A DNA stretch of 64,000 nucleotides from contig NZ_CP110257.1 of the NCBI RefSeq assembly GCF_026013905.1, forward strand, positions 930,001 through 994,000, given 5' to 3'. The notes beneath the pieces were generated by a model that saw only the letters and a list, made by a program, of their open reading frames with translations, was not told the DNA's origin and searched no databases. Below are positions 27,801-36,035 of this stretch, piece after piece. The position numbers were made by a program, and so were the translations under genes. The first letter of the stretch is position 1; every line of letters begins with the position of its first letter. The DNA comes from Schlegelella aquatica (GTDB taxonomy: Bacteria; Pseudomonadota; Gammaproteobacteria; Burkholderiales; Burkholderiaceae_C).

Positions 27801-27955
27801 TACAGCGCCATGGGGACCGTCGCAATGACGATCACGAGCACCCAGTAGGCGCCTAGAGATGCGGCCGGCCATTGCACACGCAACCGCCACCCCCGCAAGG
27901 CCTTGCTCGCGTGCGCGGTGATTGTTGCGACGCGGCGCCACCCGAACGACTGCAT
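24884..27955 (-). CDS. membrane hybrid sensor histidine kinase (Cache-type sensor, PAS x2, HisKA, receiver)
   Basis: Start ATG 27955 is tentative; ATG 28006 or 28048 in the same frame would add 17 or 31 residues but coding character is weak there. A membrane helix at about residues 34-58 and another near 300-325 enclose a periplasmic Cache-like sensor domain. PAS domains centre near 385 and 535. The HisKA His is near 678 (LGHELRNPLGAIAAAV), the N box near 792 (NLLTNAVKYTPADG), and the receiver Asp near 961 (LALVDIGLPGLTGYE). It senses an external small ligand by family analogy. The gene is divergent from the PRC-barrel operon and convergent with the acidic-protein gene. Confidence 0.9.
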   Translation of the reverse strand: MQSFGWRRVATITAHASKALRGWRLRVQWPAASLGAYWVLVIVIATVPMALYVSYLVYRETLAARTQLEEGLRRTANTFALAVERELVSSIDALSILAYAESLQRHDIARFYDTLTRWPTLRASWDHAYLAAPDGRVLFSTKRPLGRPVGELAGTIEFEQLRTLREPVISDLGVSYDDTAGRGELVTTIQVPVLRDGRLQYVLGAVIPASNWQKLMRDASVPSGGFLSLYDGNSRIIAHSLDPGSLGTGEQAALPWATGDARAGVRPAPHRGSDAMYAAWQRVPLAGWGVGVGVEAGPLDRAQLGAIASALGAGLLSFSIGLALALVVARQVTGPLRQLALFGPDAVRRNVVVREIAVLRDALRYAAEQRELARQRLQAKADEFEALFNGSPIGLVIAQDPDCRSTLMNPALAAILNASPGRWGHDGHERPRSLGASPKIMRYGRELPPSERPLQRACLEGLETRDLELEIVYDDGRRVNLLAYAVPLRAADGRPRGAVGAFVDITERKQAERRLILAERRLRESQNLVELAQEAGHVGFFDYHFADDSAVWTSGLAKLFGVELQAVEPGARGWWRRVVKEDAHRTRAQIREAIARHADRATFEFRAIRPDGTLRWLASRALLTYDDAGQPWRMVGVCVDVTDQKLVEQERAALVAREQAARREAENANRAKDEFLAMLGHELRNPLGAIAAAVEVLNRVDHRHETAASARRIIARQTSHLARLMNDLLDMARATAGKITLTRQPVNLAQLVRRTLGAMEVAGSLRQHKLSVEYHDVWIEADPVRMEQVITNLLTNAVKYTPADGSIHVRVGEDGEQALLEVRDTGIGLAPELLPRIFDLFVQGERALDRRQGGLGIGLTLVRRLVELHGGSVGAHSEGPNRGSTFTVRLPRIHPSGAALTRTAPGPSNSKRVVVVEDNDDARLAIESLLTLAGHQVRSAEDGTSGLQLLLEEDPDLALVDIGLPGLTGYEIAQRVRAAGRRTTLVALSGYGQPQDVERALAAGFDAHMVKPVDVTQLQRYLG

Positions 27956-28111
27956 GCGACAACCCGACAACCCGTGCTTTGTGTATGTGTCGTGCAGACG
28001 GCCCATCGACCCGCCGCCTGCGTCGGCCACCCTCGAGGGCGCAATCATGCGGCGAAGACGCCCTCCAACCTTGAACGAATGTAACCGAGCGCAGCGGCTG
28101 CGCGGTGCCCC

Positions 28112-28127
28112 GGGCATGGGGGTTGCC
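28112..28127 (+). promoter_or_regulatory. probable sigma-54-type promoter ahead of the PRC-barrel gene
   Basis: GGGCATGGGGGTTGCC keeps the invariant GG and GC with 10 bases between and the TTGC core; it departs from consensus at three positions, so it is weaker than the other three. It lies about 96 bases upstream of ATG 28223. A small inverted repeat (GCGCAG/CTGCGC at 28089-28103) sits just upstream. Confidence 0.42.
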
Positions 28128-28222
28128 GCCTAAAGGGCAGTCGCACCCCGGGACGCGAGTCTCGGCTCGGGGGCATCCGGGCCGACCGAGAGGTGGCCCT
28201 CACGACGGAAAGGAGTACGACG

Positions 28223-28627
28223 ATGGCAGACATCACTTCGGGCGAAGGCGCCCGCATCGACATCAACGCGAGCGGCCCCGGGCCGCGGCTCATGACCGCG
28301 GACACGCTCACGGGCGACAAGGTGGTCAACCGCCAGGGCGAGACGCTCGGCACGATCGACCACATCATGCTCGACGTGCCGCGCGGACGGATCGCCTACG
28401 CGGTCATGTCTTCCGGCGGGTTCCTCGGCCTGGGCGACAAGCTGTTCGCGATTCCATGGAGCGCGCTCACGCTCGACACCGAGCGCAAGTGCTTCATCCT
28501 GGACGCCGACAAGGAGTTCTTCAAGAGCGCACCGGGTTTCGACAAGGACCACTGGCCGGCCGAAGCCGACATGAGCTGGCACCAGGCGCTGCACTCGACG
28601 TACCGGTCGCGGCCCTACTGGGAATGA
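28223..28627 (+). CDS. PRC-barrel domain protein
   Basis: AAAGGAG precedes ATG 28223. The 134-residue protein carries one PRC-barrel (about residues 22-95): GDKVVNRQGETLGTIDHIML, then AYAVMSSGGFLGLGDKLFAI with PWSAL. PRC-barrels are small beta folds used in photosynthetic reaction-centre H subunits, RimM and many stress proteins. The remaining C-terminus (FDKDHWPAEADMSWHQ) is common to a Burkholderiales subgroup. Function is not known; the operon context is envelope stress. It is followed after 10 bases by a small membrane protein gene. Confidence 0.88.
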   Translation: MADITSGEGARIDINASGPGPRLMTADTLTGDKVVNRQGETLGTIDHIMLDVPRGRIAYAVMSSGGFLGLGDKLFAIPWSALTLDTERKCFILDADKEFFKSAPGFDKDHWPAEADMSWHQALHSTYRSRPYWE

Positions 28628-28637
28628 GGAGGCTCAG

Positions 28638-28931
28638 ATGCAAGACACTGCACGCACCGGCGGCCGCGGTCTGTGGACCGCGCTGATCCTCGGCGCGCTG
28701 GCCGGCGCCAGCATCGCCGCTTACCGTGCCCGCCGCCGCCAGCAGGCGATGGGCGAGACGCAGGGCCGCTCCTACGGCAGCCGCGCGGACGTCACGTCGT
28801 CACTGCGGCCAGAGGAGGGCGAGGCGGCGGGTCTGGGCGGCTCGGCTCTCTACCGGGGCGACGGCTCGGGCGGCTCCACACTGCCCGCGGGGACGGGCGC
28901 GGTCGGCGGGCCGAGCAGCACCGTGTTGTGA
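28638..28931 (+). CDS. small single-span membrane protein, hypothetical
   Basis: The 97-residue product has one N-terminal membrane helix (GLWTALILGALAGASIAAYRA) followed by a basic patch and a Gly/Ser-rich disordered tail. No family was recognised. It lies 10 bases after the PRC-barrel gene, is preceded by GAGGAGGC, and ends at an intrinsic terminator at 28967, so the two genes form a complete transcription unit. Confidence 0.75.
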   Translation: MQDTARTGGRGLWTALILGALAGASIAAYRARRRQQAMGETQGRSYGSRADVTSSLRPEEGEAAGLGGSALYRGDGSGGSTLPAGTGAVGGPSSTVL

Positions 28932-28966
28932 GGCGGGCAGACGCAGTCTTCCCTGCCTTCTCGCGC

Positions 28967-28998
28967 AAGGCCGCCCTGGAGGCGGCCTTTTCTATTTC
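28967..28998 (+). terminator. intrinsic terminator of the PRC-barrel unit
   Basis: The stem AAGGCCGCC pairs perfectly with GGCGGCCTT across a 5-base loop and is followed by TTCTATTT. It lies 36 bases after the last stop codon. Confidence 0.85.
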
Positions 28999-29149
28999 CT
29001 CGTGTCGTCTTGGTGCTTCATTCCGTGGGGCAGGCGCCTCACGGCGTTCCAGGGAAGTTTTACCGGCGCCTCGCCGCACCTGCGGGGGTGCAGAGCCCGC
29101 GTCGCACGCCGGCCACCGCAGGCCCGTCGGTCGCAGGGCGGGGCGAGAG

Positions 29150-29164
29150 TGGCACACCGTTTGC
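29150..29164 (+). promoter_or_regulatory. sigma-54 promoter of the glycan operon
   Basis: TGGCACACCGTTTGCC contains the complete TGGCAC and TTGC elements with the obligatory 10-base spacing between GG and GC. Transcription would start near 29176, about 25 bases before ATG 29201. It is the best sigma-54 match seen in the window, and no competing sigma-70 promoter stands out in the 269-base gap. Activation would need an NtrC-type protein such as the one encoded at 16376-17746. Confidence 0.72.
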
Positions 29165-29200
29165 CAGAGCGGGGGGACCTTCCACCGCTGGAACGACGCC

Positions 29201-30526
29201 ATGAAGAACCGCGCACGCCGAGCCCCGTTGAAGATCGCTCTCATCAGCGAGCATGCGTCTCCGCTGGCCACCCTCGGCGGCGTGGACGCCGGGGGCCAGA
29301 ACATCTACGTGGCCCACATGGCCCGTTGTCTGGCCGAGGCCGGTCATCAGGTCGACGTGTTCACGCGGCGCGACGACGCGATGCTGCCCACCGTCGTGCA
29401 CCTGCGGCCCGGGCTGCGCGTCGTCCACATCGATGCCGGCCCGCCGAGCTTCGTGCCCAAGGAGCACTTGCTGCCCCACATGGCGCGCTTTGCCAGCGAG
29501 TGCGAGCGTCTCTTTCGCAACACGGGGGGCTACGACGTCGTTCACGCGAACTTCTTCATGTCGGGCCTGGTCGCGTTGCACCTCAAGCACACGCTGGGCG
29601 TTCCGTTCGCGATCACCTTCCATGCGCTGGGCTTGGTGCGCCGCGAGCATCAGGGCGAAGCGGACGGCTTTCCGGCCGAGCGCATCGACATCGAGCGGCA
29701 ACTCGTCGCCGAGGCGGACTGCATCGTCGCGGAATGCCCGCAGGACCGCGCCGACCTGGTGAGGCTGTACGGCGCCGACGAGCGCCGCATGGTGATGGTG
29801 CCCTGCGGGTTCGATCCGGCGGAGTTCTCGCCGATGGACCGGCGCCGGGCGCGCCTCGAACTGGGCCTCGACCCGGGCGAGTTCGTGGTGCTGCAGCTCG
29901 GCCGGATGGTGCCTCGCAAGGGCGTGGACAACGTGATTCGCTCGATCGCGCACTTGCCCACCGACGTGCCGGCCAGGGTGTTGGTCGTCGGCGGCGAGTC
30001 GGAGGAGCCCGACGAGCGCGCCACGCCCGAGATCGGCCGCCTGCGCGCCATCGCGCGTGAGCTGGGCGTGGAGTCGCGCATGAGCTTTGCCGGGCGCCGG
30101 CAGCGCGCTGACCTGCGGCGCTACTACTGCGCGGCCGATGTGTTCGTCACCACGCCTTGGTACGAGCCGTTCGGGATCACCCCCTTGGAGGCGATGGCCT
30201 GCGGCACGCCGGTGATCGGCAGTGCGGTGGGAGGCATCCAGTACTCGGTGGTGCAAGGCGTCACCGGCTACCTCGTGCCCGCCCGCGACCCGGCCGCGCT
30301 CGCCGAGCGTCTGGCCTGGTTGCACCGCAACCCCGAGCTGGCCCGCGCGCTGGGGCGCGCCGGCATTCGGCGGGCGCGCTCGCTGTTCACCTGGGAGCGG
30401 GTGGCGGGGCAACTGGGCCAGGTGCTGCAGACGCTGCGGCACACCGAGCGCAGGCGCCAATCGGCCGTGGTGGTGCCGCTGCGACGCACCGCGGTGCTGA
30501 CCGCCGTGCAGGGCGCCACCCCGTGA
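29201..30526 (+). CDS. glycosyltransferase family 4 (sucrose-synthase/MshA-like)
   Basis: The 441-residue GT-B enzyme starts at ATG 29201. The N-terminal loop LGGVDAGGQNIYVAHMA is the form found in sucrose-phosphate synthase and MshA-like GT4 enzymes. The core LQLGRMVPRKGVDNVIRSIA and donor site EPFGITPLEAMACGTPVIGS complete the fold. It is the first gene of the sigma-54-driven glycan operon; SDR and gmhB genes follow. Acceptor and product are unknown. Confidence 0.92.
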   Translation: MKNRARRAPLKIALISEHASPLATLGGVDAGGQNIYVAHMARCLAEAGHQVDVFTRRDDAMLPTVVHLRPGLRVVHIDAGPPSFVPKEHLLPHMARFASECERLFRNTGGYDVVHANFFMSGLVALHLKHTLGVPFAITFHALGLVRREHQGEADGFPAERIDIERQLVAEADCIVAECPQDRADLVRLYGADERRMVMVPCGFDPAEFSPMDRRRARLELGLDPGEFVVLQLGRMVPRKGVDNVIRSIAHLPTDVPARVLVVGGESEEPDERATPEIGRLRAIARELGVESRMSFAGRRQRADLRRYYCAADVFVTTPWYEPFGITPLEAMACGTPVIGSAVGGIQYSVVQGVTGYLVPARDPAALAERLAWLHRNPELARALGRAGIRRARSLFTWERVAGQLGQVLQTLRHTERRRQSAVVVPLRRTAVLTAVQGATP

Positions 30527-30598
30527 CGGCCCGCTCGGCCGCCGGCTTTGTTCCCTTCGTCCCCTATCACTCATCAAAACACTGATCAGGAGAGTTGA

Positions 30599-31357
30599 AT
30601 GACGCGTTCGCAAGCGCCAGAGATGACGCAGTTGCAGGACCAGGTGGCGCTGGTCACAGGGGCCGGGCGAGGGCTCGGGGCGGAGATCGCTCACGCGCTC
30701 GCCGATGCGGGATGCCGCGTGGCCGTGGCCGATCTGGACCGCGGGCTGGCCGAGCGCGTGGCCGGCGAGATCGACAAGGCCGGCGGACACGCCTTGCCGC
30801 TCGTGCTCGATGTGGCCGACGCGGCCGCGGCGCGCCAGGCAGTGGAGCAGACCGTCTCGCACTTCGGCTCGCTCGACATCCTCATCAACAACGCGGGCAC
30901 CGACGTCACCAAGCCGATCGACGAGCTGGCCCTCGAGGAATGGGACCGCGTGCTCGCCACCAACCTGCGTGGACCGTTCGTGCTGTGCAAGGTGGCGCTG
31001 GAGGCCCTCAAGCGCGGCGACCGCGGACGCGGCGGGCAGATCGTGAACGTCGCCTCCACGGCCGCCAAACGCTGCTGGCCGAACGCCAGCGCCTACCACG
31101 CCAGCAAGTGGGGGCTCGTCGGGCTGTCGCACGCGCTGCATGCCGAGTTGCGGCCGCATGGCGTGCGCGTCTCGACGCTGGTGGCTGGCGGCATGCGCAC
31201 GCCCTTCCTGCTCGACCGCTTCCCGGGCATCGACGAGACGAAGCTGCAGGACCCGGCCAATGTCGCGCTGGCCGTGCGCTTCCTGCTCACGATGCCGCGT
31301 GAGTCGGTCATTCCCGAACTCATGGTGCTGCCCGTGCAGGAGACTTCATGGCCCTGA
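30599..31357 (+). CDS. short-chain dehydrogenase/reductase
   Basis: The 252-residue classical SDR has the cofactor motif TGAGRGLG near residue 21, the structural NNAG near 99, and the catalytic YHASK near 162. AGGAG lies seven bases before the ATG. Its 3' end overlaps gmhB by 10 bases, so it belongs to the glycan operon and may oxidise or reduce a nucleotide sugar or a precursor. SDRs have many substrates and the sequence does not identify one. Confidence 0.9.
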   Translation: MTRSQAPEMTQLQDQVALVTGAGRGLGAEIAHALADAGCRVAVADLDRGLAERVAGEIDKAGGHALPLVLDVADAAAARQAVEQTVSHFGSLDILINNAGTDVTKPIDELALEEWDRVLATNLRGPFVLCKVALEALKRGDRGRGGQIVNVASTAAKRCWPNASAYHASKWGLVGLSHALHAELRPHGVRVSTLVAGGMRTPFLLDRFPGIDETKLQDPANVALAVRFLLTMPRESVIPELMVLPVQETSWP

Positions 31358-31992
31358 CCCTCGGCATGCGCGCCAGCGGTCGGCACCCGGCCGTCTTCGT
31401 GGACAAGGACGGCACGGTCGTCGAGAACGTGCCGTACAACGTCGATCCGGCGCTGGTGAGCTTCACCCCCGGTGCGATCGAGGGCCTGCAACTGTTGGCC
31501 GACGCCGGTTTCCGGCTGGTGATGATCACCAACCAGCCCGGCGTGGGGCTGGGGCTCTTCGACGAGGCCGCGTTGGTGCGCTTGCAGCGCTGGCTCACCG
31601 ACCGGCTGGCCGAGCGCGGCATTCCGCTGGAGGGCTTCTACGCATGCACGCACGCGCCGGGGTTGGATGCCTCGCGTCCGCCCTGTGCGTGCCGCAAACC
31701 GGCGCCCGGGCTGTTGCTGCAGGCCGCCGAGGACCTCGATCTCGACCTCGCCCGCTCGTGGATGGTGGGCGACATCCTCGACGACATCGAGGCCGGGCGC
31801 CGTGCGGGGTGCCGCACGGTGATGCTGGATGTCGGCAACGAGACCGTGTGGCGCACCTCGCAGTGGCGCGTGCCGCACCATCGCGCCGCCGACTTCTGGG
31901 AAGCCGCCTGCCACATCGTCGAGCACTCCGGCGTGGATGCACGCGCCCCTGACGTCGGGAGGCTTGCGCATGACGCGGCAGCCCGAGGCTGA
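31348..31992 (+). CDS. gmhB: D,D-heptose 1,7-bisphosphate phosphatase-like HAD-IIIA hydrolase
   Basis: The 214-residue protein shows the HAD-IIIA order: DKDGTVVENVPYNVD (nucleophile Asp in an unusual DKDGT form), ITNQPGVGLGLF, and the zinc-loop cysteines and histidine in CTHAPGL..PPCACRKP. The final motif is MVGDILDDIEAG. GmhB removes the 7-phosphate of heptose bisphosphate on the way to ADP-heptose, between the two activities of HldE (9592-11016). A role in the local glycan, in LPS, or in both is possible. It overlaps the SDR and GT9 genes by 10 and 23 bases. Confidence 0.85.
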   Translation: MALTLGMRASGRHPAVFVDKDGTVVENVPYNVDPALVSFTPGAIEGLQLLADAGFRLVMITNQPGVGLGLFDEAALVRLQRWLTDRLAERGIPLEGFYACTHAPGLDASRPPCACRKPAPGLLLQAAEDLDLDLARSWMVGDILDDIEAGRRAGCRTVMLDVGNETVWRTSQWRVPHHRAADFWEAACHIVEHSGVDARAPDVGRLAHDAAARG

Positions 31993-33133
31993 GGCCCAGC
32001 GGATGCGGCGCTGGCGGCGCGCGAGGCGGGTGCTCGCGGTGCGCTTGGACAACCTCGGCGATCTCCTGATGACCACACCGGCCATCGCCGCGCTGCGCGA
32101 GGGCCTGCCGGACGATGCGCGCATCACCCTGTTGTGCTCGCGCGCCACGAGCCAGGCACTGCCGCACCTGCCCGACGTGAACGACGCGATCGTCTATGAC
32201 GCGCCATGGGTCAAGGGCGAGGGTGGGCACCGCCCACCCCGGCAGGACCACGAACTGATCGGGCAGCTGGCCGCGCGCGGGTTCGACGCCGCGGTGATCT
32301 TCACCGTCTACACCCAAAGCGCGCTGCCTGCGGCGTTGATCTGCCGGCTGGCCGGCATCCCCCTTCGGCTGGCGCACTGCCGCGAGAACCCATACGACCT
32401 CCTGACCGACTGGGTGCCGGACCCCGAGCCCGCCAGCGGCATCCGCCACGAGGTGGAACGGCAGCTGGCACTGGTCGCGCGGCTGGGGTTTCGGACCGAG
32501 GACGCGCGGCTGCGCTTTCGCACCCGGGCCCTCGACGAGGCGAGCCTGGACGAGCGCCTGCACGAACTCGGCGTGGACCGCGGCCAGCCTTACGTGGTGG
32601 TGCATCCCGGTGCGACGGCCTCCTCGCGCCGCTATCCCGCCGAGCGCTTCGGCATGGCGGCCGATGCCATTGCCCACGCGACGGGCGCCGCGATCCTCTA
32701 CACCGGCTCGGGCGCCGAGGAGGAGCTGGTGCGCAGGGCCCAGGCGTCGATGCGGCGGCCCTCGTACAGCCTGGCGGGGCGGCTCGGCCTGGGCGAGTTC
32801 GCGGTGCTGTTGCGCGATGCGCGCCTCTTGGTGTCGAACAACAGCGGGCCGGTGCACCTGGCGGCGGCGCTCGCCACGCCGGTGGTCGACCTGTACGCGC
32901 TCACCAACCCGCAGCACACGCCCTGGCAGGTGCCCTCGCGGGTGCTCAACCACGACGTGCCCTGCCGCAACTGCCTCAAGAGCGTGTGTCCCCAGGGCCA
33001 CCACGACTGCCTGCTCAAGGTCGAGCCCGAGGCGGTGGTGCGTGCCGCGCTGGAGCTTTACGGCCTGCGCGACAGCGTCGCGCCTTGTCCCGCGTTCTCG
33101 ACCGATCGGCTCTCGCAGCCCGCCTACGCATGA
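31970..33133 (+). CDS. glycosyltransferase family 9
   Basis: ATG 31970 has GGGAGG upstream and lies inside the end of gmhB. The 387-residue enzyme has the GT9 start VLAVRLDNLGDLLMTTPAI near residue 21 and the donor-site motif VSNNSGPVHLAAALATPVV near residue 290. A cysteine-rich segment (CRNCLKSVCPQGHHDC) near the C-terminus is common in GT9 relatives outside the LPS core. Next to gmhB, it is a candidate for adding ADP-heptose to the unknown glycan. Its stop overlaps the carbamoyltransferase start by 4 bases. Confidence 0.9.
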   Translation: MTRQPEAEAQRMRRWRRARRVLAVRLDNLGDLLMTTPAIAALREGLPDDARITLLCSRATSQALPHLPDVNDAIVYDAPWVKGEGGHRPPRQDHELIGQLAARGFDAAVIFTVYTQSALPAALICRLAGIPLRLAHCRENPYDLLTDWVPDPEPASGIRHEVERQLALVARLGFRTEDARLRFRTRALDEASLDERLHELGVDRGQPYVVVHPGATASSRRYPAERFGMAADAIAHATGAAILYTGSGAEEELVRRAQASMRRPSYSLAGRLGLGEFAVLLRDARLLVSNNSGPVHLAAALATPVVDLYALTNPQHTPWQVPSRVLNHDVPCRNCLKSVCPQGHHDCLLKVEPEAVVRAALELYGLRDSVAPCPAFSTDRLSQPAYA

Positions 33134-34878
33134 TCACACTCGGTATCAACGCCGCTTTTCACGACAGCTCGGCCGCTCTCGTCGTCGACGGACGTGTGGT
33201 GGCCGCAGCCGAAGACGAGCGCTTCACCCGCATCAAGCACGGCAAGCGGCCGGTGCCCTTCACGGCCTGGGAGCTGCCGTTCCACGCGATCGACTACTGC
33301 CTGCAGGAGGCGGGGGTGACCCTGGCCGACGTGGACCACGTGGCCTACAGCTACGATCCCGCGCGCTTCATCCGCGACCGCCTGCCCGAGGGGCGCATCG
33401 AGTTGCCGCTGGAGCCCTCGGCCCATGCGGCGGGCCCCTGGGAGAACGTGTGGGACCCGCTCTTCGCGAGCTACGTCCTCAATGCCCCGCGCCAGCTCGC
33501 CAGCGGCGCGCCTCACCACCTGAAGGCTCGGTTCCGGGGCGTCCAGCACGACGGCCCGTTCCAGTGGCATCACGTGGAGCACCACCAGTGCCACCAGGCG
33601 AGTGCCTTTCTCGCCGCCCCGTACGAACGCTGCGCTGTGATGACGCTGGACGGGCGGGGCGAGGAGGCGACCACGACCTACGGCGTATGGAGCGGGGAGC
33701 GGTACGAGTCGCTCGGTGAGGTGACGATGCCGCACTCCCTGGGCCTGCTGTACGAGCGCATCACCTCGCACCTGGGCTTCCTGCATTCGAGCGACGAGTA
33801 CAAGGTGATGGCGCTGGCCGCCCTGGGCCGGCCGGTCTATGCCGACGCGTTCCGCGAGCTGGTGCGGCCGCGCGGGCAGGGCCGCTACGAAGTGCTGCCC
33901 TTCGACGCACCCGCCCTGTTCGGGCCACCGCGGCAACGCGGCGAGCCCTTGGAGCAGCGGCACTTCGACATCACGGCGTCGTTGCAGACGGTGCTCGAAG
34001 AGACGGTGATCGAGCTGGCGCGCTGGCTGCGACGCGCGAGCGGGGAGCGCTACCTGGCGATGGCGGGGGGTGTGGCCCTCAACTGCGTGATGAACGCGAA
34101 GCTGCGGGATGCGGGGGTGTTCGACGGCGTGTGGGTTCAACCGGCGGCGGGCGATGCCGGCACCGCCCTCGGCGCGGCGCTGTGGATCGACTGGCAGCAA
34201 CGCAGCGCTGGGGCCGCACGGCCCGCGCCGCGCGAGTGGGTGATGGAACATGCCTACTGGGGGCCGCAGTTCTCCGACGACGAGATCGAGCGGTTGCTGC
34301 GCTGGGCCAAGCTGCCGTACCGCCGGCTGGACGACGTGCCGCGGCAGACCGCGCAGCTGCTGGCGGCCGATCGCATCGTGGGGTGGTTCCAGGGGCGCAT
34401 GGAGTTCGGTCCCCGCGCGCTGGGGGCCCGCTCGATCCTGGCCTCGCCGCTGGATGGCGCCATGCAGGCGCGGCTGAACGAACTCAAGGACCGCGAGGAC
34501 TTCAGACCGGTCGCTCCCGTGGTCCCGGAAGATGACCTGGCGCAGTGGTTCATGCCGGCGCATGCCAACCACGGCCAGTCCCCGTTCATGCTGTTCGTCT
34601 ACGACGTGCGGCCCGAGCAGGCGTCGCGCATTCCCGCGGTGTGCCACGCCGACCGCACGGCGCGCGTGCAGACGGTGCGACGCGACACCCACCCGTGCTA
34701 CTACGACACGCTCAAGGCCTTCGGTGCGCTCACCGGGGTGCCGGTGCTCGTCAACACGTCGTTCAACGTGCGCGGCGAGCCCATCGTGTGCACGCCGCGC
34801 GATGCGCTCAACGCCTTCTTCAGCACCCCGCTCGACGCCCTGGTAATCGGCTCGTTCCTCGTGGAGAAGCGCTCATGA
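33130..34878 (+). CDS. carbamoyltransferase (NodU/CmcH family)
   Basis: This 582-residue protein has an N-terminal ASKHA/TsaD-like domain (ITLGINAAFHDSSAALV; catalytic histidines in HHQCHQASAF near residue 155; GGVALNCVMNAKLRDAG near 313). A C-terminal YrdC-like synthetase domain (about 370-580) contains GRMEFGPRALGARSILA. Such enzymes use carbamoyl phosphate and ATP to O-carbamoylate a sugar hydroxyl, as NodU does on Nod factors. Pseudomonas aeruginosa core heptose is carbamoylated, so a heptose acceptor is plausible here, but that is inference. It is coupled to both neighbours by ATGA overlaps (33130-33133, 34875-34878). Confidence 0.93.
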   Translation: MITLGINAAFHDSSAALVVDGRVVAAAEDERFTRIKHGKRPVPFTAWELPFHAIDYCLQEAGVTLADVDHVAYSYDPARFIRDRLPEGRIELPLEPSAHAAGPWENVWDPLFASYVLNAPRQLASGAPHHLKARFRGVQHDGPFQWHHVEHHQCHQASAFLAAPYERCAVMTLDGRGEEATTTYGVWSGERYESLGEVTMPHSLGLLYERITSHLGFLHSSDEYKVMALAALGRPVYADAFRELVRPRGQGRYEVLPFDAPALFGPPRQRGEPLEQRHFDITASLQTVLEETVIELARWLRRASGERYLAMAGGVALNCVMNAKLRDAGVFDGVWVQPAAGDAGTALGAALWIDWQQRSAGAARPAPREWVMEHAYWGPQFSDDEIERLLRWAKLPYRRLDDVPRQTAQLLAADRIVGWFQGRMEFGPRALGARSILASPLDGAMQARLNELKDREDFRPVAPVVPEDDLAQWFMPAHANHGQSPFMLFVYDVRPEQASRIPAVCHADRTARVQTVRRDTHPCYYDTLKAFGALTGVPVLVNTSFNVRGEPIVCTPRDALNAFFSTPLDALVIGSFLVEKRS

Positions 34879-36035
34879 GTCGGCAAGCCACCGTGATGGA
34901 TCGCCCGCCCGCAGACGACTTGCGCCAGCCCGCCGACGAACCGCTGGCGCGCACACGCGAGCAGCAAGCGCCCGCACCCGGCAAAGGGCCCGAGGCCGAG
35001 CAGCGCCGTCGCCCGCACGTCGAGCACGGCGGACTCGCCGGTCGGCGCGCGGCCTTGGCAGTGGTCAAGGTCTCCGTGGTGATTCCGACCTGCGGCCGGC
35101 CCCAGTTGCTGCTGCGATGCCTCAATGCGCTGGTGGAGCAAAGCCTCTCGCCCGACGACTACGAGATCGTCGTGGTCGACGACGGCCACCACGACGAGAC
35201 GGAAACGCTGGTGGCCCGCGTGGCCGAGCAAACGCAAGGGCGTCCGGTCGTCCGCTACCTGAGGCCCGAAGGCACCCGCGGGCCCGCCGCGGCGCGCAAC
35301 CGGGGATGGCGCGCTGCGCGGGCGGAGTTGATCGCCTTCACCGATGACGACACCATCCCGGACCGCGACTGGCTGCGCTACGGCCTTTTCGCCATGCAGA
35401 CGGGCGAGCGGCCGGCCATCTGGGGCCGTACCGTCGTGCCGACCCCTCCGGTGCCCACCGACCACGAGAAGAACACGCGCGGGCTCGAGGCCGCGCGTTT
35501 CATCACGGCCAACTGCTTCGTGCGCAAGGCGGCTCTCGACGCGGTGGGCGGGTTCGACGAACGCTACCGCAAGGCCTGGCGAGAGGACGCCGACCTGTAC
35601 TTCGCGTTGATGGAGCGCTACGGCGAGATCGACCAGGTCAGCGCGGCGGTCGTCGTGCATCCCGTGCGCGAGGCGCCGTGGGGGGTGAGCCTCAAACAGC
35701 AGTCCAACGTGTACTACGACGCGCTGCTCTACAAGAAGTACCCGCGCCTGTACCGCGAGCGCATCCGGCCGGTGCCGCCGTTGCGCTACTACGCCATCGT
35801 CGGCTCGACCTTCCTGGGCGTGGTGTGCGCCGTCTTCGGTGAGTGGGCCTGGGCGGGAGCCGCGTGGGCGGCGAGCGCGGTGCTCATCGGCAGCTTCGCC
35901 TGGCAGCGGCTGCGCGACACCTCGCGCGCGCCACGGCACGTGGCCGAGATGATCGTCACCTCTGCGGCGATCCCTTTCCTCTCCATTTACTGGCGGGTGC
36001 GGGGAGCCTTCCATTTCCGCACCCCCTTCGTGTGA
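34875..36035 (+). CDS. glycosyltransferase family 2 with C-terminal membrane helices
   Basis: The 386-residue protein has about 60 extra N-terminal residues, polar and likely disordered, before the GT2 domain (VKVSVVIPTCGRPQLLLRCL near residue 60). The nucleotide-sugar site is in AFTDDDTIPDRDWL and the catalytic region in FDERYRKAWREDADLYFAL. Two hydrophobic helices at about 300-345 and a further one near the end would anchor it in the inner membrane. It starts within the carbamoyltransferase stop and precedes the broken radical-SAM gene by 12 bases. Confidence 0.9.
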   Translation: MSRQATVMDRPPADDLRQPADEPLARTREQQAPAPGKGPEAEQRRRPHVEHGGLAGRRAALAVVKVSVVIPTCGRPQLLLRCLNALVEQSLSPDDYEIVVVDDGHHDETETLVARVAEQTQGRPVVRYLRPEGTRGPAAARNRGWRAARAELIAFTDDDTIPDRDWLRYGLFAMQTGERPAIWGRTVVPTPPVPTDHEKNTRGLEAARFITANCFVRKAALDAVGGFDERYRKAWREDADLYFALMERYGEIDQVSAAVVVHPVREAPWGVSLKQQSNVYYDALLYKKYPRLYRERIRPVPPLRYYAIVGSTFLGVVCAVFGEWAWAGAAWAASAVLIGSFAWQRLRDTSRAPRHVAEMIVTSAAIPFLSIYWRVRGAFHFRTPFV

